The notes under the pieces were generated by a model. It was not told the origin of the DNA. It made no database searches and was given only the letters and a program-made list of their open reading frames with translations. The translations under genes and the position numbers were made by a program. Below are positions 24,601-35,613 of a stretch of DNA of 64,000 bases, piece after piece (the first letter of the stretch is position 1; each line of letters starts with the position of its first letter). This DNA comes from Serratia entomophila (GTDB lineage Bacteria; Pseudomonadota; Gammaproteobacteria; Enterobacterales; Enterobacteriaceae), in assembly GCF_021462285.1 (NCBI RefSeq), contig NZ_CP082787.1:3224001-3288000 (forward strand), written 5' to 3'.

Positions 24601-26157
24601 ATGACAACGCCGCTGGGCGGCTCTTCCTCTGACAGGCAGACAATGACCATGACGCAAATCACCTCCACCGCAGACCGCACCTCCCTTCGCGAATGGCTAC
24701 AGCTGCTGGCCGCCTGCCTGACCGGCATTCTCATCCCGCTGAGCTTCACCGGCCCGGCGGTGGTGCTGCCCTCGATTGGCCATGCGCTGGGCGGCAGCGC
24801 TGCGCAGCTGAGCTGGGTGGTCAACGGTTACATCCTGACCTACGGCAGCGCCATGATGGCCGCCGGCAGCCTGACCGATATCTATGGGCGGAAAAGAGTC
24901 TGGCTGTTGGGGCTGGCGGCCTTCGCCGCCGTCACCCTGATTATCCCCTATGCCCCTTCCGTTATCGGCATCGATGCGCTGCGGCTGGTCCAGGGATTGG
25001 CGGGCGCCGCCGCCTTCGCCGGCGCCATGTCGTCGCTGGCGCAAAGCTTCCACGGCCCGTTGCGCACCCGGGTATTCAGCCTGTTGGGCACCACCTTCGG
25101 CATCGGGCTGGCGTTCGGCCCGTTGGCCGCCGGCTGGCTGGCGGATGCTCTCAGCTGGCGCTGGGTTTTCATCGCCACCGCCCTGATCGCCTTGCTGGGC
25201 GTGGCGCTGGTGTTGCGGCATGCCGACGAATCCCGCGATCCGCACGCGGCAGGCCTCGACTGGCCAGGCGCCGCCGCGTTCACCGCTGCGCTGGCGCTGT
25301 TCACCTACGCCATTTTGCTGGCACCTGAGCATGGCTGGAGCAATGCCGCCGTTCTGGCGCCATTGCTGGCGTCGCTGGCGGTCTTCATTGCCTTCGTGTT
25401 TATCGAAAAACGCGTGGCGCGCCCGATGCTCGATTTGTCGCTATTCAGCAGCCCGCGTTTTATCGGGGTGCAGGTGCTCGCCGCGTCGCCGGCCTTCTTC
25501 TTCGTCATTCTGATCGTGATGCTGCCGGGCCGCTTTATCGGCATAGACGGCCTGAGCGCCCTGGCCGCCGGCAAAAGCATGATCGCCCTGGCGGCGCCGC
25601 TGCTGGTAGTGCCCTTTGTAGCGGCGCTGCTGGCGCGGCACATCACCGCAGGTGCGCTCTCCGCCCTGGGGTTATTGCTGGTTGCCGCGGGCCTGGCCTG
25701 GCTGGCCGGGGAATTGCCGCAGGGCGCCTCCGGCCTGATGGCGCCAATGGCGTTGATCGGCGTCGGAATAGGCCTGCCCTGGGGCTTGATGGACGGCATG
25801 GCGGTCAGCGTGGTGGAGAAGCAGCGCGCAGGCATGGCGACCGGCATTTTCAACGCGGTGCGCGTTTCCGCCGACGGCATCGCCATCGCCATCGTCGGCG
25901 CACTGCTGGCGACCTTGATCCAGGGAGGGTTGCAGAATGCCTTGCACGGCGGCATTGACCCGCAACGGCTGGCGGAGGCAGCCAGCCGCGCGGCGCTCGG
26001 CGATATCGAGACGCTGCCCGGCCAGCGCGCCTTGATGCTGCAGAACTATAACGACGCCTTGCGCACGCTGCTGTATAGCCTGTCGGCCGCCAGCGTGGCG
26101 ACGGCGCTGCTGGTGTTCGCCCTGCTCGGGCGACAGCATGCCCAGGGGGCGGAGTGA
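24601..26157 (+). CDS. MFS transporter, DHA2 (14-helix) family
   Basis: 518 residues, about 14 membrane segments. Motifs of drug:proton antiporters are visible, for example SWVVNGYILTYGSAMMAAG in helix 2 and LTDIYGRKRV in the first cytoplasmic loop. It probably exports a toxic compound controlled through the divergent LysR protein. The start is uncertain: 24601, 24643 or 24649 are all in frame, and the Shine-Dalgarno signals are weak for each. Confidence 0.82.
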   Translation: MTTPLGGSSSDRQTMTMTQITSTADRTSLREWLQLLAACLTGILIPLSFTGPAVVLPSIGHALGGSAAQLSWVVNGYILTYGSAMMAAGSLTDIYGRKRVWLLGLAAFAAVTLIIPYAPSVIGIDALRLVQGLAGAAAFAGAMSSLAQSFHGPLRTRVFSLLGTTFGIGLAFGPLAAGWLADALSWRWVFIATALIALLGVALVLRHADESRDPHAAGLDWPGAAAFTAALALFTYAILLAPEHGWSNAAVLAPLLASLAVFIAFVFIEKRVARPMLDLSLFSSPRFIGVQVLAASPAFFFVILIVMLPGRFIGIDGLSALAAGKSMIALAAPLLVVPFVAALLARHITAGALSALGLLLVAAGLAWLAGELPQGASGLMAPMALIGVGIGLPWGLMDGMAVSVVEKQRAGMATGIFNAVRVSADGIAIAIVGALLATLIQGGLQNALHGGIDPQRLAEAASRAALGDIETLPGQRALMLQNYNDALRTLLYSLSAASVATALLVFALLGRQHAQGAE

Positions 26158-26189
26158 TCCTGCCGAACCTTCCAGCGGCATAACCGGCT

Positions 26190-27248
26190 TCAGCCGCGGG
26201 TCGCCGCAAGCTCTTCCGCAAGCAGGGCCACCAGCTGCGCCGCCGGCATCGGCCGCCCCAGCGCCACGCCCTGCCCGGCCCATAACGACATAAACTCCGC
26301 TCGCCCCGCTTTTGCCGCCGCCTGGCGAATGTCGCCGGTCAGGGCATTTTGCACCGGGTAAGGCAGGATTTGCTGTTCGAAAGGACGCATCCGCTCCATA
26401 AACTCGTTGACGATGCCGCGCGCCGGCCGGCCGCTGAACGTCCGCGTCAGGCGCGTGCTGTCATCGCCGGCGGTGCGTAACGCCGTGCGCCACGCTTCGG
26501 CGATGCCCGATTCCGGGCTGCAGAGGAAGGCGGTGCCCAGCTGCGCCGCCTGCGCGCCGAGCAGCATTGCGGCCGCGATGCCGCGCCCGTCCATGATGCC
26601 GCCGGCGGCGATCGCCGGGATCTTCACCGCCGCCGCCACCTGCGGGATCAACGCCAGCAGGCCAACCGAAGACTGTTCGACATCGCCGAGGAAGGTTGGC
26701 CGATGGCCACCGGCTTCCGAGCCGGATACGCAAACAAAATCGGCGCCCGCCTCTTCCCAGGCTCTGGCTTCCGCCACCGTGGTGGCGGTGCCGATGACCC
26801 GCGAGCCGGCTTTTTTGAACTGCGCGACCGTTTCACGCGGCAGCACGCCAAAGGTAAAGCTGACCACCGGCGGGGCGGCCTCCAGCAGCGCCGCGATCTG
26901 ATCGCGGTTGTTTTCGGCGAACCTGGCCGGAATTTCCGGCTCGCTCAGCCCCAGCGCTTCGCGGAACGGCCGCAGCAGGTGCTGGGCGCGCTTCAGCTCA
27001 GCGATTTCCGGGTGCTGTTCATCGAGGAGAAACAGATTGATATTGAACGGCGCGGCGGTCTGCGCGCGGATCTGCTGCACCCGTTCGAGGATCGTCGCCG
27101 GTGAAAACAGCGCCGCCGCGCACGAACCCAGCGCCCCGGCGTTGCTGACCGCCACCGCCAAATCCGGCGGCGAAGCGCCGTTCATCGGCCCCTGAACAAT
27201 CGGATAGCGCAACCCGAGCTCATGGGCAAAAGCAGAAGGTGCCGTCAT
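26190..27248 (-). CDS. Nitronate monooxygenase (NPD family)
   Basis: 352-residue FMN-dependent TIM-barrel enzyme that oxidises nitronates such as propionate-3-nitronate. Family segments include PIVQGPMNGAS at the N terminus, VSGSEAGGHRP (phosphate and flavin binding) and IAAGGIMDGRGIAAAMLLGAQAAQLGT split near residues 205-235. ATG at 27248 follows GGGAGAAAC. It lies about 95 bp downstream of the MFS_3 gene on the same strand and may be part of that operon. Confidence 0.88.
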   Translation of the reverse strand: MTAPSAFAHELGLRYPIVQGPMNGASPPDLAVAVSNAGALGSCAAALFSPATILERVQQIRAQTAAPFNINLFLLDEQHPEIAELKRAQHLLRPFREALGLSEPEIPARFAENNRDQIAALLEAAPPVVSFTFGVLPRETVAQFKKAGSRVIGTATTVAEARAWEEAGADFVCVSGSEAGGHRPTFLGDVEQSSVGLLALIPQVAAAVKIPAIAAGGIMDGRGIAAAMLLGAQAAQLGTAFLCSPESGIAEAWRTALRTAGDDSTRLTRTFSGRPARGIVNEFMERMRPFEQQILPYPVQNALTGDIRQAAAKAGRAEFMSLWAGQGVALGRPMPAAQLVALLAEELAATRG

Positions 27249-27345
27249 CAATGTTTCTCCCTGTGCTTGATACGTTCGTCTTCACGGCGGGCACGCCGCC
27301 GAACCGACCAAAAGCATAGCACCTTCTCATCGGCTCACCGTGCAG

Positions 27346-28950
27346 TTAATGCTTCGCCTGCCGCCGATCCAGCGACAGGAAGTGGTGCACCACGGGTTGA
27401 TCCGGACCGATATGGAAGCGCAGCGCCTCCTGCTGCAGATCGGCGTCGGCGTGCGACACCCGCTGATGCTGCCGCAGGTGCTCCGCCCAGGACTCCACCA
27501 GGAACCACTCCATCACCCGCTCCGGATCGCCGGTGTGCTCGGTAATGCCCCAGGCGTAGGCGCCGTCGCGGCGGCGCGCCCGCTCCAGCATCAGCAGCGT
27601 GCGTAAAAACGCCGGCCGATCCTGTTCGCGGATGCGGTATTCCACCTGGATCATCACCGGGCCGCGATCGTGCTCGATCGGAGTGTTGAGCAGCGGCTCG
27701 GGCCAGTGGTTCGACGGCTGCAGATCGGCCTCGCCCTGCGGCAGGCGCAGGCGGTGAAACGCCAACCCCGCCGCCAGCAGGCCGGCGCCGCCCGCCAGCA
27801 AGGTGGCGGCGACGCCAATTTGCTGCGCGACCAGCCCCCACAGCAGGCTGCCGGCGGCCATCGCGCCGTTGAACACCATCAGATAAATCGCCAGGCCGCG
27901 CCCGCGTACCCAGTTGGGCAATATCCCCTGCGCCGCCCCGTTCAATGAGGTCAGGGCGATAATCCAGCCGCCGCCCAGCGCCAGCAACAGCAACACCGCC
28001 ACCCACTGAGGCGGCGCCAGCGACAACGCCGCCATCACCGCCGCGGTGATCACCGCCGCCAGCAGCACCAAACCATCGGCGTTCAACCGTTGGCGCAAGC
28101 GCGGCAGCAGCACCGCCCCGAGGATCGCCCCGGCGCCGACCGCCCCTAACAGAATGCCGTAAAATCCGGCGCTGCCGCCCAGCATCTGGCGCGCCACCAG
28201 CGGCAACAATGCCCACACCGAGCTGGAGAAGGCGAAGAATACCGCCGCCCGCAGCAAGACCACGTGCAGTTCGCGGCTGGCGCGGGCATAGCGGATACCG
28301 GCGCGGAAAGCGCCGAAAAAGTGCTCGGACAGGCCGCTGTCTTCCACCTTCGGCCGTTTCCACCACAGCAGCGCCGCCACCACCAGCACATAGCTCATGA
28401 CGTCCGCGCCATAGGCCGCGCCGGCGCCAAAGCTGGCCAACAGCAGCCCACCCGCCGCCGGGCCGATGGCGCGGGCAATGTTGATGCCCAGCGAATTCAG
28501 CGCCACCGCATTGCGCAAATCGGCGCGCGGCACCAGCTCCGGCACGATCGATTGCCAGGTCGGCCCCATCAGCGCCGCGCCGATGCCGCCGACGAAGGTC
28601 AGCGCCAACAGGTATTCCACCGTCAGCGCGCCGCTTTGCGACAGCAGCAACAGGCTGCCGCTGACGCAGGCCAGCAGGATCTGCACAAAAATCAGGAAAC
28701 GCCGGCGATCGAGGATATCCGACAGCACCCCGGCCGGGATCGCCAGCAGGAATACCGGCAGCGTGGCGGCGGTCTGCATCAGCGCCACCGCCGAGGGGTT
28801 GGCCGAAAGATCGGTGATCAGCCAGGAGCTGGCGACATCGCGCATAAAGCTGCCGACGTTACCCAGCACCGTAGCGCCCCACAAGACGGCGAATACCGGT
28901 ATCTTCAAGGGCGCAAAACCGCCCGCTCGGCTCTCAGCCTGTTGCGCCAT
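27346..28950 (-). CDS. MFS_3 transporter fused to a small barrel domain
   Basis: 534 residues. Residues 1 to about 410 form an MFS_3-type permease (PVFAVLWGATVLGNVGSFM, LDRRRFLIFVQ). The last 120 residues are a soluble ferredoxin-like alpha-beta domain resembling antibiotic-biosynthesis-monooxygenase folds (MIQVEYRIREQDRPAFL, WFLVESWAEHLRQHQRV). This fusion is known in the family, but the role of the tail is unclear. The gene overlaps doxX by 17 nt and is the last of a hydrolase-doxX-MFS operon. Confidence 0.8.
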   Translation of the reverse strand: MAQQAESRAGGFAPLKIPVFAVLWGATVLGNVGSFMRDVASSWLITDLSANPSAVALMQTAATLPVFLLAIPAGVLSDILDRRRFLIFVQILLACVSGSLLLLSQSGALTVEYLLALTFVGGIGAALMGPTWQSIVPELVPRADLRNAVALNSLGINIARAIGPAAGGLLLASFGAGAAYGADVMSYVLVVAALLWWKRPKVEDSGLSEHFFGAFRAGIRYARASRELHVVLLRAAVFFAFSSSVWALLPLVARQMLGGSAGFYGILLGAVGAGAILGAVLLPRLRQRLNADGLVLLAAVITAAVMAALSLAPPQWVAVLLLLALGGGWIIALTSLNGAAQGILPNWVRGRGLAIYLMVFNGAMAAGSLLWGLVAQQIGVAATLLAGGAGLLAAGLAFHRLRLPQGEADLQPSNHWPEPLLNTPIEHDRGPVMIQVEYRIREQDRPAFLRTLLMLERARRRDGAYAWGITEHTGDPERVMEWFLVESWAEHLRQHQRVSHADADLQQEALRFHIGPDQPVVHHFLSLDRRQAKH

Positions 28951-29353
28951 GCGCCCTCTCCTTCAGATCGTTAACGCCCACCAGCAACAGCGCGCCGGCC
29001 AGGCCAATATGTTCAAAAAAACCGTTCATCGCGCCTGCGCGCTCCGCCCCATCCAGCAACCAGAACGGGTTGGCCATCAGCGTCGCCGCCAGCGTAAAGC
29101 CGGCCAGCGCAAACGCGCCGAGCCAGCGGTGGAAACCGCTCAGGATCAACGCCGACGCTCCCAGCTCCAGCGCCGTTACCAGGGCGGCGAACAGCGGCGC
29201 CGGCCGCAGGCCGAAGTGAACCATTTCCGCCACCGCGCCGTCGAAGTCCAGCGCCTTGACCAGGCCGCCCTGCAGATAAGCGGCGCAGACCGCCAGCAAC
29301 AGCAGCCAACGCACTGCGGGAACGTTGAGGCGCGCCAATAACCAGATTGTCAT
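28934..29353 (-). CDS. DoxX-family membrane protein
   Basis: 139 residues with four membrane segments typical of DoxX/YphA-like proteins, including the LQGGLVKALDF and GFFEHIGLAGALLL stretches. Such proteins occur with redox and detoxification enzymes. Two ATG codons (29356 and 29353) follow AAGGGGG; the second has better spacing. It lies 10 nt after the hydrolase stop and overlaps the MFS gene. Confidence 0.75.
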   Translation of the reverse strand: MTIWLLARLNVPAVRWLLLLAVCAAYLQGGLVKALDFDGAVAEMVHFGLRPAPLFAALVTALELGASALILSGFHRWLGAFALAGFTLAATLMANPFWLLDGAERAGAMNGFFEHIGLAGALLLVGVNDLKERAHGATG

Positions 29354-29363
29354 CATCGCCCCC

Positions 29364-30194
29364 TTAGAACGGCGCATTTTGAATAAACGCCAGCAGATCG
29401 GCGTTGAAGCGATCGGGATCGCGCTGCGCCAGGCCGTGCGATCCGCCCGGATACACCCTCAGCTCCGCCTGTCTCAACAGCTTAGCGGCTTTCTGCGCAG
29501 AAGCGGCAAGGGGCACGATTTGGTCGGCGTCGCCGTGCACCAACAGCGTCGGTGTGTCGACGGCCAACAGATCCGCCGTGTAATCAACCTCGGAGAATTC
29601 GCGCACGCAGTCATACAGCCCCTTGATGCCGCCCTGCATCCCCATCAGCCAGAAGCCGTCTATCAGCCCGGCGTTGCTTTCGATCTCGTCGCAGGTAAAG
29701 CCGTAGAACGGCACCGCCAGATCGCGGAAGAACTGCGAGCGATTGCCCGCCGTGCCGCTGCGAATGCCGTCGAAGGCGGCCATCGGCAGCCCTTCCGGGT
29801 TGGCCGAGGTTTGCAGCATCAGCGGCGGCACCGCCCCCACCAGCACCAGCTTCGCCACCCTGGCGCTGCCGTGCCGCCCGATGTAGCGCACCGCTTCGCC
29901 ACCGCCGGTAGAGTGGCCGACCAGGATCAAATCGCGCAGATCCAGCGCTTCAATCAGCGCCGCCAAATCGTCCGCATACTGGTCCATCGTGTTGCCGTCC
30001 CAGGTTTGGTCCGAACGGCCGTGGCCGCGGCGATCCGCTGCGATCACGCGGAATCCGCTTTGGCCGAAAAACAACATCTGGTTGTCCCAGGCGTCGGCGG
30101 AAAGCGGCCAACCGTGGGAGAACAGGATCGGTTGGCCACGGCCCCAATCCTTATAGAAAATGCGCGCGCCGTCTTGCATGGTGATAGTGCTCAT
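29364..30194 (-). CDS. Alpha/beta hydrolase, non-haem chloroperoxidase-like
   Basis: 276 residues. The nucleophile elbow is [12 protein letters not shown], with the oxyanion region [13 protein letters not shown], a catalytic Asp near HGDADQIVP and His in [10 protein letters not shown]. This pattern matches cofactor-free chloroperoxidase/esterase proteins. ATG at 30194 follows a GGGGGA site; the open frame continues upstream but without coding character. First gene of the operon with doxX and the MFS_3 gene. Confidence 0.88.
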   Translation of the reverse strand: MSTITMQDGARIFYKDWGRGQPILFSHGWPLSADAWDNQMLFFGQSGFRVIAADRRGHGRSDQTWDGNTMDQYADDLAALIEALDLRDLILVGHSTGGGEAVRYIGRHGSARVAKLVLVGAVPPLMLQTSANPEGLPMAAFDGIRSGTAGNRSQFFRDLAVPFYGFTCDEIESNAGLIDGFWLMGMQGGIKGLYDCVREFSEVDYTADLLAVDTPTLLVHGDADQIVPLAASAQKAAKLLRQAELRVYPGGSHGLAQRDPDRFNADLLAFIQNAPF

Positions 30195-30334
30195 GGTGTT
30201 TCCCCCGATCGGTATCGAATAGGACCTGCTCCGGGTAACAGTAAGACAGGGGCAAAAGCAGTGATAACGGAATAATTTTCGGATGATCGCGAATTTTTTT
30301 GCTGGAGATGCCGGCGCTGCCGCCGGCGGAGGGA

Positions 30335-31732
30335 TCAGATGTTTTCCAGGTCGATGCCGCGCGTCTTCGGGCCGAACAGCCCGATCACCAGCATCACGAT
30401 CAGCATGCTGGCGACGATGAAGGCGATCACCCCCTGCGAGCCGCCGTACTGCAGGATAATGCCGATGATGATGCTGCTGAACACCGTCGACAGGCGGCTG
30501 AACGAGTAACAGAACCCCACGGCGCGGGCGCGGATGTAGGTCGGGAACACCTCGGACTGATAGGAGTGGTAGCTGTAGGTCAGCCAGGCGTTGGACCAGG
30601 TGATGAAGAAACCGCACAGAATCAGCCACAGCGGATTATTTTGCAGCGCAAACAGCGAACCGAAAATCACCGTCACCAGGCAAGACAGAACGATCTGCCA
30701 CTTGTTCTCCATCCTGTCGGCATAGCGGCTGCACAGCAGCGAACCGAGCGGGTACGCCAGCGTAATGAAAAAGGCGTACAGCAGGCTGTGGGTGACGGAA
30801 GCGCCCTTGCCGGACAGCAGCGCCGGCAGCCAGTTGCCGAAACCGAAGAAGCCGATGGCCTGAAAAAAGTTCATCACCACCAGCATCAGCGTGCGGCCGC
30901 GATAACGCGGCGACCAGATATCCTTAAAACTCCCCTGCCGCGGCGGCAACTCCGCCTCGGCGGTGCGCCCTGGCGGAAGCTCCGCCGCTTCGGTCACGCC
31001 GCAGCGCCGTTCCATCTCCAGCATTACCCGCCGCGCCTGCGCATAACGCCGCTGCTGCACCAGCCAGCGCGGCGATTCCGGCAGCCCCTTGCGCACCAGC
31101 CAGATCACCAGCGAAGCCGCTGCGCCGGCAATCACCACGTAGCGCCAGCCGCTCAGCCCGAGAATAGTTTGCGGCACCAGCCACCAGGACATCAGCGCCA
31201 CCGCCGGCACCGACAGAAACTGAATGAAAAACGAGAAAGCGAAAGCCCGGGTGCGCAGATGCGCGGGCACCCACTCCGTGAGGTAAGTGTCGATGGTCAC
31301 CAGCTCAATGCCGAGGCCCACGCCCACTAAAAAGCGCAGGAAGATCACCCACTCCGCCTGCTGCTGGAACGCCAACAGCAGCGAGAACGCGCCGTACCAG
31401 GCCAGAGCGAACATGAAGGTGGTGCGGCGGCCGAAGCGATCGGCATAGGGGCTGAGCAGGCTGGCGCCGATAAACAGGCCAAGAAAGGTGGCGGAGGCGA
31501 AGGCCGCCTGGTCCGACACGCCGAACACCCCCTGCGCGCCGATATGGAAAATGCCGTCGGCGATCAGGCCGGTGCTGATATAGCCGGTTTGAAACAGATC
31601 GTAGAGTTCGAAAAAGCCCCCCAGCGCCAGCAGGGCGATAAAACGCCACAGGCCGGCCGAGGCGGGCAAGGCATCGATTCTTGCCGATAAATCCCTTTCA
31701 TGGATCGGCGCCGCCGCTACAGAATCACTCAC
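30335..31732 (-). CDS. MFS metabolite:proton symporter (sugar-porter-like)
   Basis: 465 residues, 12 membrane segments. Signatures include [16 protein letters not shown] in helix 1, DRFGRRTTF in loop 2-3 and [19 protein letters not shown] in the central loop, as in YdjK/NaiP-type metabolite carriers. The start is GTG at 31732 with GAGG 7 nt upstream. It stands alone on its strand between sotB and the hydrolase operon. Substrate unknown, probably an organic acid or aromatic acid. Confidence 0.78.
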   Translation of the reverse strand: MSDSVAAAPIHERDLSARIDALPASAGLWRFIALLALGGFFELYDLFQTGYISTGLIADGIFHIGAQGVFGVSDQAAFASATFLGLFIGASLLSPYADRFGRRTTFMFALAWYGAFSLLLAFQQQAEWVIFLRFLVGVGLGIELVTIDTYLTEWVPAHLRTRAFAFSFFIQFLSVPAVALMSWWLVPQTILGLSGWRYVVIAGAAASLVIWLVRKGLPESPRWLVQQRRYAQARRVMLEMERRCGVTEAAELPPGRTAEAELPPRQGSFKDIWSPRYRGRTLMLVVMNFFQAIGFFGFGNWLPALLSGKGASVTHSLLYAFFITLAYPLGSLLCSRYADRMENKWQIVLSCLVTVIFGSLFALQNNPLWLILCGFFITWSNAWLTYSYHSYQSEVFPTYIRARAVGFCYSFSRLSTVFSSIIIGIILQYGGSQGVIAFIVASMLIVMLVIGLFGPKTRGIDLENI

Positions 31733-31867
31733 CGTTAACCTCGCATTAACATATTTGATAACTTTCTATGCTAGCGATCCGACGGCGGAGTTAAATTTTT
31801 AATTAGCAGACTATGAAAAAAAGTTAAGCATAAAAAACTGCAGCAGACTGTTTTACAGCAAAAAAAT

Positions 31868-33058
31868 TTAGCGGCTGTGCTGCTGTTGCAGCCGCCCGCT
31901 GCGATAAAAATTGAGCAGGCACCAGCCGAGGGCGATCAGCGCCAACGGCGCGCCGACGAAGCCGATGTTGCCCATGCCCAGATGCAGGCTGACCTGGTTG
32001 CCCAGCAGCGCGCCGCCGCCAATGCCGAAGTTGTACAGCCCGGAGTAGATCGACATCGCCACGTCGGTAGCGTCCGGCGCCAGGCTCAGCACCCTGGCCT
32101 GCATCGACAGACCGATAGCCATGATCGCCATGCCCCAGACGATGCACAGCAGCGTCAGGTGGTTTTCATCGCCGGAGGCCGGCAGCAGCAGCAACAGGCT
32201 CAGCGCCAGCAGCGCGATGGCGCCGATAAAGAAGCCCGACGGAAAGCGTTCGCTGAAGCGGCTGAACAACAGGCTGCCGACGATGCCGGCGGCGCCGAAC
32301 AGCAGCAGCATCAGGGTGGTGAAGTTCTCCGACAGTCCGGCCACGGTTTGGATAAACGGCTCGATGTAGCTGTAGGCGGTGAAGTGCGCCGTAATCACGA
32401 TGATGGTCAGCATATACAGGCTGACCAGCGCCGGGCGTTTGAACAGCATCGGCACGCTGGACAACGAGCCGGAATGCTCGCTTTTCAACACCGGCAGCAG
32501 GCGCCACAGCAGCACCAGCGCCAGGGTGGCGCATACCGCGATGCCGATAAAGGTCATGCGCCAGCCGAGGATCTGGCCAACGACGCGCCCCAACGGCAGG
32601 CCGAGCACCATCGCCAGCGCGGTGCCGCCGGCCAGCAGGCTCAGCGCCTGCGCTTTTTTGCCCGCCGGCGCCACGCGGATCGCCAGCGAGGCGGTGATCG
32701 ACCAGAACACCGAGTGAGCCAGCGCCACGCCGGCGCGGGAAATCACCAGCGTGGTGAAGTTCCAGGCCACTGCGGTCAGCACGTGGCTGGCGATGAACAG
32801 GATAAATACCCCGATCAGCAGCCTGCGGCGCTCGATCTTGCTGGTCAGCAGCATGCACACCAGCGAGGCGGCGGCGACGATCCAGGCGTAAATGGTGATG
32901 ATCAGCCCGACCTGCTCGGTTTGCATCGAGAAGCTGGCGGCGATGTCGCTCAGTAAACCGACCGGAATGAACTCGGTGGTATTAAAGATAAAGGCCGAGA
33001 CGGCAAGAATGACCACCCGCAACCAGGCGGTTGAACGGGAGACGTTGGCTTGTTCCAT
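31868..33058 (-). CDS. sotB: Sugar efflux transporter SotB
   Basis: 396-residue MFS exporter closely resembling E. coli SotB (YdeA), which exports arabinose and other sugars. The N-terminal [18 protein letters not shown] and the helix 4 region [20 protein letters not shown] are characteristic. It has no obvious operon partner. ATG at 33058 has only a weak ribosome-binding site. Confidence 0.82.
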   Translation of the reverse strand: MEQANVSRSTAWLRVVILAVSAFIFNTTEFIPVGLLSDIAASFSMQTEQVGLIITIYAWIVAAASLVCMLLTSKIERRRLLIGVFILFIASHVLTAVAWNFTTLVISRAGVALAHSVFWSITASLAIRVAPAGKKAQALSLLAGGTALAMVLGLPLGRVVGQILGWRMTFIGIAVCATLALVLLWRLLPVLKSEHSGSLSSVPMLFKRPALVSLYMLTIIVITAHFTAYSYIEPFIQTVAGLSENFTTLMLLLFGAAGIVGSLLFSRFSERFPSGFFIGAIALLALSLLLLLPASGDENHLTLLCIVWGMAIMAIGLSMQARVLSLAPDATDVAMSIYSGLYNFGIGGGALLGNQVSLHLGMGNIGFVGAPLALIALGWCLLNFYRSGRLQQQHSR

Positions 33059-33333
33059 ATGGCAGGGATCCGGCAGGTGCGAGCAGTAGCGATATTTTAA
33101 CCAACTGGCGGGATAAATGCGATAAGCGTCACATTTTTATTGCGCGTTTTTTTCGGCGCGCGCTTCCCCGGTGTTCGGCGCATTTCCCGGCTGCCTGCTG
33201 TGGAGATATTGTGCTAATCTCTTGAAGCGTACCGATTTTCTTTTCGCCATGCCGCGCATTCCCCGCCTCTGCCGGAGCGCGGCGCAGCATAGGCGAAAAT
33301 TGCTCAACTGGCGTTTCTCAATGCGAGGTCACT

Positions 33334-34020
33334 ATGTCGGCTATTTATGATTGGTCCGTGCTTGCTTTGCGTAACGTTTACGATCGCCGCATTCAGGGGA
33401 CGCCGGTGCTGGACTGCGCCGCATTGTTCCCGGACGCGCAGCGCTTTACCGCACACTGGCGGCAGATCCGCGACGAAGCGCTGGCCGTCGCCCATGACCT
33501 GCATAATATCCCGCGTTTTCACGAGATCATGAGCGAACAGGCGTCGATCTCCGCCAATGACGCGCGCGACTGGCGCATGTTCATCATGCAAGCCTACGGC
33601 CAACCCATCCCCCGCAACCTGGCGCGCTGCCCGACGCTGGCCGGCATCATCGCCGCTTCACCGGACGTGCTGTCCGCTTCGCTCTCCTTCCTGGCACCCG
33701 GCAAACAGGTGCCGGCGCACCGCGGCCCGTTCCGCGGCATTTTGCGCGGCTATCTGGTGCTGGACATGCCCAAACGCGAAGACGGTTCGCCCGCTGCGGT
33801 GCTGAAGGTCGACGGGCGGGAATATCGGCTGCGCGAGGGCGAGTTCATGCTGTGGGACGATACCTTCGAACACGAGGTGTGGAACGACAGCGAGCAGGTG
33901 CGCACCGTGCTGCTGCTGGACGTTCGCCGCCGCGATTTGCCCGGCGGGCTGCGGCTGCTTTCCCGCGCCATCATCGCGCTGGTGCGGTTGAACGTGCGCT
34001 GGATCCAGCGCACGTTCTAG
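33334..34020 (+). CDS. Aspartyl/asparaginyl beta-hydroxylase-fold protein
   Basis: 228 residues with the 2-oxoglutarate/Fe(II) oxygenase fold of the Asp/Asn beta-hydroxylase family: iron ligands are expected at the His of PAHRGPF and the His of DDTFEHEVWND, and the Arg of the final barrel strand is in VRTVLLLDVRR. LpxO, which 2-hydroxylates lipid A acyl chains, belongs to this family, so a lipid substrate is possible but unproven. ATG at 33334 has GAGG 6 nt upstream. The gene converges on livF. Confidence 0.75.
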   Translation: MSAIYDWSVLALRNVYDRRIQGTPVLDCAALFPDAQRFTAHWRQIRDEALAVAHDLHNIPRFHEIMSEQASISANDARDWRMFIMQAYGQPIPRNLARCPTLAGIIAASPDVLSASLSFLAPGKQVPAHRGPFRGILRGYLVLDMPKREDGSPAAVLKVDGREYRLREGEFMLWDDTFEHEVWNDSEQVRTVLLLDVRRRDLPGGLRLLSRAIIALVRLNVRWIQRTF

Positions 34021-34024
34021 GCGG

Positions 34025-34737
34025 TTATCCGCCGCCCAGATAGGCCTTTCTCACCTCCTGATTGCTCAGCAGCTCTTCGCCGCTGCCGCTCAGGCGGATC
34101 TGGCCGTTGACCATCACGTAACCGCGATCCGACAGCTTCAGCGCATGGTTGGCGTTCTGCTCCACCAGGAACAGCGTCATGCCGCTGCGGGTCAGCTCGC
34201 GCAACACGCCGAAGATCTGTTTGACGATGATCGGCGCCAACCCGAGGCTGGGTTCGTCCAGCAGCAGCAGTTTGGGCCGGCTCATCAGCGCCCGGGCGAT
34301 CGCCAGCATCTGCTGTTCGCCGCCGGACATGGTCATCGCCCGCTGGTTGCGCCGCTCCTTCAGCCGTGGAAACAGCTCGAACATCCGCTGCAGATCCTCC
34401 TGCACATAGCGATTGCCGACGGTAATGGTGCCCATCAGCAGGTTTTCCTCCACGCTCATGTCCGGGAAGATGCGCCGCCCCTCCGGCGCCTGCGCAATGC
34501 CGCTGCTGGCGACGAAATGGGTGGAACGGCGGCTGATGTCTTCGCCGCGAAACAGGATCTGCCCGCCGCTGATGCGCGGCTGGCCGAAGATCGACATCAG
34601 CAGCGTGGATTTGCCCGCGCCGTTGGCGCCGATCAGCGCCACCGTCTCCCCTTCGTTCACCTGCAGCGACACCTGCCGCAGCGCCTGGATCGGGCCGTAA
34701 AACACGTCGACATTGCGAAATTCCAGCATCGCTTCAC

Positions 34738-34741
<4 letters not shown>
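34025..34741 (-). CDS. livF: Branched-chain amino acid ABC transporter ATPase LivF
   Basis: 238 residues with Walker A GANGAGKST, signature MSGGEQQMLAIARAL and Walker B LLLDEPSLGL. One of the two ATPases that power leucine/isoleucine/valine uptake. Last gene of the operon; its start overlaps the livG stop (ATGA). Confidence 0.92.

Positions 34742-35609
<868 letters not shown>

Positions 35610-35613
<4 letters not shown>

Noticed and set aside
29364..30629. An N-terminally extended version of the chloroperoxidase-like hydrolase
   Set aside because: The extension overlaps the MFS gene in another frame; ATG at 30194 has a strong ribosome site and starts the conserved fold.
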